Shown here: piece after piece, positions 56,301 to 64,000 of the stretch
Position numbering within the stretch: the stretch's first letter is position 1
Layout of the letters: every line of letters starts with the position of its first letter
Assembly: GCF_036711975.1 (NCBI RefSeq)
Contig: NC_091971.1
Location: forward strand, 16,003,501 to 16,067,500
From: Onthophagus taurus
Taxonomy: Eukaryota > Arthropoda > Insecta > Coleoptera > Scarabaeidae
Reading direction: 5' to 3'
Length of the DNA: 64,000 bases
The notes under the pieces: generated by a model
Databases searched by the model: none
What the model saw: the letters and a program-made list of their open reading frames with translations, nothing else
Told to the model about the DNA's origin: nothing
Made by a program: the position numbers and the translations under genes

Positions 56301-57039
56301 TTTTAAATTAACTAATTCACGTACTTTTCTTCGCCCTTATTCTAGCAAACATTGAGTATCACCAAAAATTGTCTTTAACGACAGTTAGTCAAGGGTTAAG
56401 TTTTATGAGGACTATGCTTTTGAAATTTTTAACAACTGTTAATTGTGCTGTTGACATTGTAAGATGTGTTTTACGCAATTTTGTTGCAAACGTGAATAGA
56501 TCTAGTCAATTACATTGCACGCAAGCTTACAAATCGGGATTCCCCTAGCCATGCCTTGACAAAGCTTCATCCAAAGATTAACCCTGATTCGTTGCTTTCA
56601 CATCCACCGATTTACTCTCCAGAGTTAAAGGTTGTTTTGGCCACGTTTCAACCCAACCCAGCAAATAGATCTCACTCCTCAACCTCGTTTATTTTGATCA
56701 AGCACAATTGCTCATGCTTATACATTTTGCCCAATGTAGTTCTATCTTTATGGACTACAGAAAGATTTCATCTCTCCACCATATTGTTCCCAACCCAAAC
56801 CTAATTATAAAAAGACAACCGGTGAAGAATGAAAGCAAAGTTGTTGCAATCTAAGGTAACTGTGATAGGATCAGTGCGCAAAACAAGACTTGAAAGGACT
56901 TTTTTAGGTTTGCTTTTACTCGAGACATCTCTATTTCATACACAGATCCGTAACTTTAAAGTTACCAATTTGTTTATAAAAGATGGTTGATGTACTCACC
57001 ACTAGCAACGAATATCAACAAAGAAGATAAAAAAGCCAT
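44350..57039 (-). CDS. Wnt11: Wnt family ligand, best match Wnt11 (4 coding exons)
   Basis: Minus-strand exons: 57039-56996, 51614-51331, 45224-44597 and 44524-44350; 1131 nt, 376 codons. Secreted, lipid-modified signalling protein. A signal peptide (MAFLSSLLIFVASG) is followed by IKWNLTSLN, as in Wnt11 proteins. Conserved blocks: RRRYGLAKLQTKLCR, QNRRWNCSS, TREQAYVYAISAAS, KWGGCGDNIRWG, then CKCHGVSGSCSIKTCW with the palmitoleoylated Ser at about residue 242, and LMKSPDYCTKDEKLGSVGT. The C-terminal CNVTSNGTDSC followed by LCCGRGY is the best reason for Wnt11 over other Wnts; it also gives two N-glycosylation sequons. Exon 1 needs the weak donor GTACAT to stay in frame; a strong GTGAGT four bases upstream would shift into a stop. 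Introns 1 (5.4 kb) and 2 (6.1 kb) are full of repeats. Assignment to Wnt is certain, to Wnt11 likely. Confidence 0.92.
45225..45828. other. Wnt11 intron 2, 3' part (unique DNA)
   Basis: Between exon 3 and the LTR element. Composition is mixed, with several GC-containing stretches (around 45330-45440 and 45600-45760) unlike the repeats. No gene is seen; intronic regulatory DNA is possible. Confidence 0.35.
45829..45995 (-). repeat. 3' LTR of the BEL/Pao element
   Basis: TGTTGGTCTAAGGACTAG to CTTCTCAACA; aligns along its length with 50901-51063. Confidence 0.9.
46400..48616. mobile_element. 2.2-kb inverted-repeat element with internal 173-bp repeats
   Basis: TA-flanked. The ends CAGGGTGATTCCGACACAGA and its inverse begin arms that pair over at least 290 bases (46400 to about 46690 and about 48300 to 48616), with further weaker pairing inward (AAAAACATTGTCGTTTTCAT region near 46755 with 48210). 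The centre is a tandem array. No transposase. It is inserted in the integrase coding part of the BEL relic. Confidence 0.9.
46870..48085. repeat. 173-bp tandem array inside the inverted-repeat element (about 7 copies)
   Basis: The marker AATAAA(T/C)TGTTTATTATGAAC recurs at 46871, 47044, 47217, 47390, 47563 and 47735, with a degenerate copy at 47910; spacing is 172-175 bp. Alternating subtypes are visible: units with TTTTTTAGG and units with TTTATTTGA before the marker. Confidence 0.95.
49010..50250. repeat. 267-bp satellite inside the BEL element (about 4.6 copies)
   Basis: The marker GGTTGAGCATAATTTTATAC recurs at 49042, 49309, 49576, 49843 and 50110, exactly 267 bp apart. Copies are nearly identical. 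Each unit contains two related sub-blocks starting ACTTGTCTAAATG, so the unit itself arose by internal duplication. Confidence 0.95.
50250..50620. repeat. Degenerate CTAGTTCTAG-type simple repeat
   Basis: Interspersed AGTTCTAG, CTAGTGTTAGTTCTAG and TTTTGCACTA motifs with both orientations present. It lies between the 267-bp satellite and the leader of the BEL element, and includes a duplicated GGGCTTAGCCGTCTTGAGAG-like block (near 50463 and 50582). Confidence 0.7.
50886..50899 (-). other. Primer-binding site of the BEL element (tRNA-Tyr type)
   Basis: The minus strand reads TGGTCCTTCGAGCCGGAT (to about 50882) starting one base from the inner edge of the right LTR. It is complementary to a tRNA 3' end of the form ATCCGGCTCGAAGGA plus CCA, which matches insect tRNA-Tyr acceptor and T-arm sequence as I know it. 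This fixes the element's direction. Confidence 0.65.
50901..51063 (-). repeat. 5' LTR of the BEL/Pao element
   Basis: TGTATGGTCTAAGGACTAAT to CTTCTCAACA, followed by the GATAT duplication. Differences from the other LTR include short indels, so the insertion is not recent. Confidence 0.9.
51615..53130. other. Wnt11 intron 1, exon-2-proximal part
   Basis: No recognised gene. 51830-52140 has a mixed composition and an open + frame of 70 codons without family resemblance. 52860-53100 also has short open frames that I cannot assign. Confidence 0.35.
53130..56310. repeat. 179-bp tandem satellite, about 18 copies
   Basis: The marker GACATCTTCAGC recurs from 53192 to about 56240 at an average spacing of 179 bp (17 steps in 3047 bases). 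The unit also contains TTAAGACATAAATCAATTC, AAATAAAGAAGATATGATTT and AACGTCTTTATATTTAATAA. Copies are moderately diverged, and two long segments (around 55200-55440 and 55560-55800) are much closer to each other, which points to a later block duplication of two units. No open frame. It is located in intron 1 of Wnt11. Confidence 0.95.
56311..56995. other. Wnt11 intron 1, exon-1-proximal part
   Basis: Unique-looking DNA between the satellite and exon 1. A + strand open frame (56556-56804) has no known resemblance and is probably chance. Confidence 0.35.
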
Positions 57040-60030
57040 ATTATGGTATTGAATTAAACTGGTGACGGAATATTCTTGTGTTACAAGAGGTAGATAGATT
57101 ATTTATAAATGTTATAAATATTGTATATTTGTTCATCAAATTTTTTCATAATATAACAAAACAGATTTTAAAAATATCTTTTAATTTTTAAACCTTACAT
57201 AATGAATAAAATTATTAGCTTTTTGTCAGTTTTTGTTGTAAATGTCATTTATACTTTGATATTAGAGCTTGTAAATTCACCAAAATTTTCTTATTTTGTT
57301 TACAATTTTCAAAAAGCTATTTCTTGAGGAATTTTTATGATTATATTTTATAATTATGCTAATTACTATGTTAACTAGAAGATAGATGGTTGTAAAGAAA
57401 ATATTTACTAAATCGTGAGGATAAAAGTTGAACGGTCAATTGGAAATAATGGTCAAAACAACCTAAAAAAGAAAAAAGAGGTGTATAGATAGTGCCAAAG
57501 TCGTGACATAATATATAATTAGCGTGCGATAGAATCGTTTGGGGCGTTCAAAACGAGCCCGAGCAAGCTAATTACAGGTGCCAGGGGTCATTATAAGGTG
57601 CCAGTCAGACGAGCCCCTCGTTCTAAATTGTTCTCTCCCCGATCCTTTTCCCATATAATACCCTTGGGCATCGAGGACGTAACAGAGTATCTAACCCTAG
57701 GTTGGGTTGGATACCTAGGACATTTTCTTTCTTTTTATGTTGTTCAGAAGCACTCCAGTACGACACCTCTTTGAGGCCCCCCGGGTAACGAGAGAAGGGT
57801 CGTCAAAAACAACACGAAAAAGAAAGAGGTAAATCTTTTTTCCGTTGGCGTGAAAACTCACGCACACTTTCGTAACCGATTCCACTTCTTTCTTCTTCTT
57901 CTCTTTGAAGACGGCACAAGAAGTTACGTAATTTTTTTTACTGCTTTCTCATCCGGGGAAGGAATAAAAGAAAAAAAGAAGGGATAAAAGAAACGTAGGG
58001 GAATAATAAAATTGTGATTGGTGTGCGGTTAAAATTAACACGTTTTAATACTAGTATACGTTGTGTGAGTGTATAAGAAAAAAGTGCTCGCTGTGGTGGA
58101 GGCAATAAAGGTTAGCTTTTAAAAGCTTGAAAACTGTACGACATCGAGCACAATAGTTTTAATTGCGGTGGAGAAAGAGTTCACGTGACCGATTCTCACG
58201 AAGGCGTTTTCGTAATTTGTACTCGATTATAGTTCCGACGGCTCAATTAAAATATACCCGCTTATTTTAGAGACACGGTGTTAAACTGACGATAAAAAGA
58301 GGACCTTTTACAGCTCTTTTACACCGCGCGCTTTGTTCTAATTGATAACAGTTTTTTTTTCTATTTTTTTGGCTCTTCAGATCTAAATGGTCCGACGATG
58401 TGTACACACACCGGATGTAAATCAAACACTCCCAAAGGGACTTAAACGAAGAGAAACGCAAACGAGACCGCCTTTGTTAAATAATTAGCCTTTTTTCTAA
58501 AGCAAATTTGAATAGGTACTTTCACAGATAAAGACTTTAGAATTTGACACGATTTGGTTGTTTAATGATTTTTTTGTTACGTAAGTTTTGTAAGACCCGG
58601 TAAAGATTTTGAGAGAAGAAAATCCGGTCGATTCATCACTCCATTTTACGAGACATTGCGCTTACATTCCATCCATTCAGTTCCGAAGAATTTAACAACT
58701 CGGTCGTCTCTTTTACAATGGAAATATAAATTTCGAGTTGAGGTCGATTTTGTAATTAATCGTTCCAGGTGTTCGCCCACAGTATCAAATACACTTCAAC
58801 AATTTATACTTTCTTAATAAAAATTCAATAAAAATGTCTTTTAGTTAATTTATGGACTACTTTTTAAATTAAATATTCTATATCTTTAAGACGTTTATTA
58901 TTTTTTATAAAAACCCACATAATTAGCATTAATTAAAAAAAATTAATTTCATATAACTCGGATTAAGCTTGTGTTGATTGCGCAACAGTTCTTAAGAAGG
59001 TGTAAACCTTCATGAATATTCAATATATATAAACATTTACATCTCAAGATCTTATTACAGTAAGTGAAACGTGATAGGATTAATTAATTAATCGAATTCA
59101 AAAAATTAATAACAAAAGTTACACTTTTTCAACGCAAACAACCATTTTCGAAATTATCTTTGTATTATAAATAAACAAAATCATAAAAAGAAACATATTT
59201 AAAGCAAGAAATGGTACTTACAACCATCGAATACCATCACAAAAATTCAAAACCAATACAACACCTACAAATACTTTTAAAAAACCTTTAAGAACCATTT
59301 TTAATCAAAAGAAAAACTTTCACCAACTAAATTTATAAAGAACAAACGTGTAATTTTTATTTAATATTCAAAAAGAAACTTTTTCGCGTCAAGTAAAAGA
59401 GAAATAAGATTATCAGCTTTCGTGGACGGTCGTTCGTCGGAAACTAACCAGCGCGCACCTTTTTATCCTCAACTCGCGGAGCTTACACTTTAACCTGCAG
59501 GTATCGGGAGAGCTTTTCACGACGACGGAAAGCTCGGTAACCCGGTAGGCTTTCGTGCGCGTTGCGCGATAAGCCTAATTGTGAAAATTCACAGATGCAA
59601 ATCGAGCGAGGTCGTCGTTATTAAAAACGCATTTTTGCCACGAAGGTGAGAAATGAGCTTTTGATAACGCTTGAAGACCGTATCTTTTAAATTCTTTGGG
59701 GGTCTTCATATCCGACAGTTTTTAAAAGCGTAAAGAAGAATTAATTAAGGTTTTATTAAGGGGCAACGCCACCCCTAAAGTTTAAAAAATTCGATTTCTT
59801 TGTTTGCTTAATTCATTAATTTTTAATCTTAAAAATATAACGCAAACGGTTGTAGAACGAATATCAATTACATTATAGTGATATAATTGTTTTTGCTAGT
59901 GATGGAACGGATAGTGATTTTGCGAAAAGCGAACCAATATGGTTATAATTTCTGGTGCATTTCTGAAGTGATACTCTATATTGCCACATTACTGATTTAA
60001 CTAACGAGAACAACTCTAAAAAGAGGATAC
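57040..60030. promoter_or_regulatory. Upstream region of Wnt11, single-copy looking
   Basis: On the minus strand this is 5' to the Wnt11 start codon. Unlike the rest of the window it shows no transposon or tandem repeat, and it has blocks of higher G+C, notably 57530-57960, 58120-58480 and 59395-59660. The block at 59395-59660 contains several CG-rich words (GCGCGCACC, GTGCGCGTTGCGCGATAAGC). These are good candidates for the Wnt11 leader, promoter and distal enhancers, but no specific site can be proved and the transcription start is unknown. Confidence 0.4.
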
Positions 60031-61942
60031 TTTAATTAATAATAGGTGACATTGCCACAAGGATCCTTCAAGAAATTAATTTTATAGCGAATTTTGAAAG
60101 TTATCGATGAAAATTGCAACATCGAAAATTTTATCAAAACTTCAAATATTGTTTTTTCAAAAACTAAAAGTTATTTTTCAAAATGGGTTGGTTCATTGAA
60201 AAGAAGACACTTTTATTATCACTTTGGGAAATTTTCATACTCATATTCCAAGAAATGGATTTTATACGAATTTTTAAAACTTAATCGGCAAAAGTGTAAA
60301 ATCCGAAAAAATTTTCGATCATTTCAAAAATTTATTTCTCAAGAACTAAAAGAGATTTTTTAAAACGGCTTGTTGCATTAAAAAGAGGATACTTTAATTA
60401 ATAATTGGTGATATTTCCACAAGGATCCTTCAAGAAATTAATTTTATAGCGAATTTTGAAAGTTATCGATGAAAATAGCAACATCGAAAATTTTATCAAA
60501 ACTTCAAAGGTTGTTTTCTCAAAAACTAAAAGTCATTTTTCAAAATGGGTTGGTTCATTGGAAAGAAGACGCTTTTATTATCACTTTAGGAAATTTTCAT
60601 ACTCATATTCCAAGAACTGGATTCTATACGAATTTTTATAACTTAATCGGCGAAGATAGCAAAATTCGAAAAAATTGTCGATCATTTCAAAAGTTATTTC
60701 TCAAGAACTACAAGTGATTTTTCAAAACGGCTTATTGCATTAAAAAGAGGATACTTTAATTAATAATTGGTGATATCTCCACAAGGATCCTTCAAGAAAT
60801 TAATTTTATATCGAATTTTGAAAATTATCTATGAAAATTGTAACATCGAAAATTTTATCAAAACTTCAGATATTGTTTTCTCAAAAACTAAAAGTTATTT
60901 TTGAAAATGGGTTTGTTTATTAGAAAGAAGACACTTTTATTATCACTTTGGAAAATTTTCATACTCATATTCCAAGAACTGGATTTTAGACGAATTTTTA
61001 TAACTTAATCGGCGAAAATAGCAAAATTCGAAAAAATTGTCGATCATTTCAAAAGTTATTTCTCAAGAACTACAAGTGATTTTTTAAAACGGCTTATTGC
61101 ATTAAAAAGAGGATACTTGAATTAATAGTTGGTGATATTTCTACAAGGATCCTTCAAGAAATGAATTTTATAGGAAATTTTGAACAATATTGATGAAAAT
61201 TGTAATATCGAAAATTTTATCAAAACTTCAAATATTGTTTCTCAAAAACTAAAAGTTATTTTTCAAAATGGGTTGGTTCATTGGAAAAAAGACACTTTTA
61301 TTATCACTTTGGGAAATTTTCATACTCATATTCCAAGAACTGGATTTTATACGAATTTTTATAACTTAATCGGCGAAAATAGCAAAATTCGAAAAAATTG
61401 TCGATCATTTCAAAAGTTATTTCTCAAGAACTACAAGTGATTTTTTAAAACGGCTTGTTGTATTAAAAAGAGGATACTTTAATTAATAATTGGTGATATT
61501 TTCACAAGGATCCTTCAAGAAATAAATTTTATAGCGAATTTTGAATGTTATCAATGAAAATTGCAAAATTCAAAGAAATTGCCGATCATTTCAAAAATTT
61601 ATTTCTCAAGAACTGAAAGTGATTTTTCAAAACGGCTTTTTGCATTAAAAAGAGGATACTTTAATTAATAATTGGTGATATTTCCACAAGGATCCTTCAA
61701 GAAATTAATTTTATAGCGAATTTTGAAAATTATCGATGAAAATAGCAACATCGAAAATTTTATCAAAACTTCAAATGTTGTTTTCTCAAAAACTAAAAGT
61801 CATTTTGCGAAATGGGTTGGTTCATTGGAAAGAAGACGCTTTTATTAACACTTTGGGAAATTTTCATACTCATATTATAAGAAATGGATTTTATACGAAT
61901 TTTTAAAACTTAATCGGCAAAAGTGCAAAATTCGAAAGAAAA
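60030..61942. repeat. 362-bp dimeric satellite, left block (about 5 copies)
   Basis: GGATCCTTCAAGAAAT recurs at 60061, 60423, 60785, 61147, 61508 and 61690: four steps of 361-362 bp, then one of 182. The unit is itself a diverged dimer of about 181 bp: the first half (CGAATTTTGAAAGTTATCGATG, then TCAAAACTTCAAATATTGTTTTC) aligns with the second half (CGAATTTTTATAACTTAATCGG, then TCATTTCAAAAGTTATTTCTC). The short last step is a hybrid unit whose front is from half 1 and whose back is from half 2. Weak open frames are by-products of the repeat. Confidence 0.95.
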
Positions 61943-63754
61943 ACGGAAAAGTACATGGAAGCCTCTGATAAAATAAAACTGTATAAAGGAAGAAACTATT
62001 GGCACGAAATTCGAAAACTATCAAGATACCAAAAGACACCTGGAACGGAGGAGCTCATTGATCCTACCGATGGCGGTGTGCACTCCAACCCTGAAGAGAT
62101 TGTCAACATACACGCTGACTACCTAGAAGGTGTATTCACCTTTACCGAGGATGTTTCGTTTTGTTCCCACAATAAAAGCATTATAGATAATTGGTACGAA
62201 TCCGCATTTTTGACACCGTTCGAGACACCCGAAGATGCTCTCATGTTGGAAGACGAATATTTTACTCTTCTTGGACAGGGAAAAGATACCGCTCCCGGCT
62301 ATGATAACATCACAAGGAAACTGCTTAGAAGTCTAGATCTTAACATCCATGGCTTTATCAGAAAAATAATCAACTTTTGCCTTACGACTCAGCATTTCCC
62401 GCGCGACTGGAAGACGTCAATTATTACTTGTATTCCCAAGAAGGATTCTTCTCTATCTGATCCAGCCAACTATCGCCCCATCTCACTACTCCCCGTAATT
62501 GGAAAACTCTTCGAGACGCACTTGAAGAACAAGCTCCTGGCTGCGGTATCAAAGAAAATTCCGCTTCCAATCCGGCAAATCAACGTCCCAGCCACTAACT
62601 ATTCTGGTTTCCAACTTCCAGGCGGCACGTTTTGTAAAACTGAAATCTGCAGCAGTGTTTCTGGACGTCCGAAAGGCCTTTGACTCCGTGTGGCACAAAG
62701 GATTGCTATTTAAACTGGATAAGCTAAAAACGCCATACTACCTTCTAACCCTGATAAACCAATTCCTGTCGAATCGCTCCTCCATCGTGAAGTTGAAAGA
62801 TCACTTCTCCCACAGCTTCTCCGCTCAGCAAGGCCTTCCTTAGGGTTCGCCTATCTCTCCCGCTCTATACAATCTATTCTGCCACGATCTTTACAACGAC
62901 AACCCAGACGCCTTTAACCTCACTGCATACGCACTTCTTTACGCCGACGACACAGCATTGGTCTCGCACAGTAGGGATATCACCTCCTCGGTCCGTAAGC
63001 TGCAGACGCTCATAAACGAAACGGAAAATTGGTACCGAAAATGGCGCATCTTACTCAATCCCACAAAAACACAATTTTTTGTCCCATTCCTCTCACCCCG
63101 CGCTCCCTCTCCCACAATTACAATCCAATCAACGGCAATCTCCGTCTCACCAACCTGCAAGTATCTTGGCATAATACTTGACAGAACGCTTAAGTTTTCC
63201 ACTCATGCAACCAAGGTGAAGATGAAAGTAAAGACACGCGCCAAACACTTTAAATCTCTCTCGTTCAGCGGTCGCGGAATCTCTACCTCTTGTGCCTCGC
63301 ACATCTACAAGACCATATGCAGGCCCATCATAGAATATGGATCAATACTGCTAAGCAACGCACCAAGAAGAACGAAGTACCACCTGGAAGTAGCGGAAAG
63401 ATCTGCACTGAGATCCATCACCCGAATTAGGAACCCCCGTAATCCCCTCTTTAACCCTAGCAATGATCTGCTATACCAACTTACCGATATACCCCCTATC
63501 CATACCCGTCTTCAATCTTTGTCCGATAAATCCATTCTAAATTTTCCTACCAACGCCTTGCAACACACGCTTATATCGCCTCGATTACTCCACCCTCGCA
63601 ACAACCCACCTCTTCTCTTCCAAAAACTCCTGGCCGTCAGAGAAGACTGAAACAAGCCGCCCACTACAAAAATCACGGGCAGAAAGACCTTGGCCGGTAG
63701 CCCTATTCTCACCCCTTAACTTTTTTATTTTTGTTGTATATACATATAGATATA
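61943..63754 (+). pseudogene. Jockey-like LINE, 5'-truncated, inserted in the 362-bp satellite
   Basis: RT begins within the first long frame (61955-62683): GKDTAPGYDNITRKLLRSLD, SIITCIPKKDSSLSDPANYR, PISLLPVIGKLFE. A frameshift near 62640 leads to VFLDVRKAFDSVWHKGLLFK (first catalytic Asp). The next box has a stop in place of Gln (QQGLP, stop, GSPISPALYN) at 62840-62842. The YADDTALVSHS box is intact near 62942. Thumb (KTQFFVPFLS, then KYLGIILDRTLKFSTH) and C-terminal domain run to a stop at 63648-63650. The 3' part ends around 63754 with TATATA-rich sequence. Only one frameshift and one stop are present, and its G+C exceeds the satellite, so it is a fairly young insertion. The endonuclease is absent. 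Confidence 0.85.
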
Positions 63755-64000
63755 TATAAACTTCAAATATTGTTTTCTCAAAAACTAAAAGTTATTTTTC
63801 AAAATAGGTTGGTTCATTGGAAAAAAGACACTTTTATTATCACTTTGGGAAATTTTCATACTCATATTCCAAGAACTGGATTTTATACGAATTTTTAAAA
63901 CTTAATCGGCGAAAATTGCAAAATTCGAAAGAATTCTCGATCGTTTCAAAAATTTATTTCTTAAGAACTAAAAGTGATTTTTCAAAACGGCTTGTTGCAT
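63755..64000. repeat. 362-bp dimeric satellite, right block (continues beyond window)
   Basis: Resumes directly after the LINE with AACTTCAAATATTGTTTTCTC and runs to the end of the window, ending in GGCTTGTTGCAT. The array continues beyond 64000. Confidence 0.9.

Noticed and set aside
57660..57760. Possible tRNA or snRNA gene in the G+C-richer Wnt11 upstream region
   Set aside because: No cloverleaf A and B box pair or Sm-type motif could be found by eye.
60094..61440. Repeated 60-90 codon open frames in the 362-bp satellite
   Set aside because: They recur only because the DNA repeats; the protein is low complexity and is disrupted in several units.

Overview
This is a window of AT-rich insect nuclear DNA, most likely from a beetle (the order is an inference from overall gene and repeat character). 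Genes have short exons with GT..AG introns, and the non-coding DNA is packed with Tc1/mariner, hAT, BEL/Pao and non-LTR elements plus several tandem satellites. Four host genes can be assembled exon by exon. The first two are tandem paralogues of an SLC18B1-like major-facilitator transporter: copy A, + strand, 2649-17267, 8 coding exons, 462 codons; copy B, + strand, 17767-20054, 11 coding exons, 563 codons. Next is a complete UDP-glucose:glycoprotein glucosyltransferase (UGGT; + strand, 20600-36842, 8 coding exons, 1501 codons, ending in an HTEL ER-retention signal). The last is a Wnt gene that best matches Wnt11 (- strand, 44350-57039, 4 coding exons, 376 codons). All summed exon lengths are multiples of three and every join is in frame.

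Layout. 1-1522: decayed non-LTR element. 2649-17267: transporter A, whose introns hold two mariner-like relics, two RTE-like LINE relics, a 190-bp tandem array and a Tc1/mariner element with a second LINE nested in its transposase. 17767-20054: compact transporter B. 20600-36842: UGGT; intron 3 holds relics of an unnamed insect repeat ORF, LINE, Tc1/mariner and hAT elements and two palindromic elements, and intron 4 is almost entirely one 5.2-kb long-inverted-repeat element with pogo-like and BEL relics inside. 36843-44349: intergenic, with another palindromic element carrying a helix-turn-helix ORF, two LINE relics and a hAT relic. 44350-57039: Wnt11; intron 2 holds a BEL/Pao element with both LTRs and a GATAT target duplication, itself invaded by a 2.2-kb inverted-repeat element and expanded by a 267-bp satellite; intron 1 holds about 18 copies of a 179-bp satellite. 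57040-60030: Wnt11 upstream DNA that looks single copy. 60030-64000: a 362-bp dimeric satellite split by a jockey-like LINE.

The four host genes do not form an obvious pathway. UGGT is the ER folding sensor for glycoproteins, Wnt11 is a secreted glycoprotein ligand, and SLC18B1 proteins are vesicular transporters. The most distinctive feature is a group of at least six elements with the same design: TA duplication, CAG...CTG termini (often CAGGGTG), and long inverted arms from about 180 to 650 bp. They range from a transposase-encoding copy to a pure palindrome, a copy that keeps only the DNA-binding half of a transposase, and a copy filled with tandem repeats. Exon limits, frames, inverted repeats and repeat periods were read by eye; family names come from recognised motifs and were not checked by database search.
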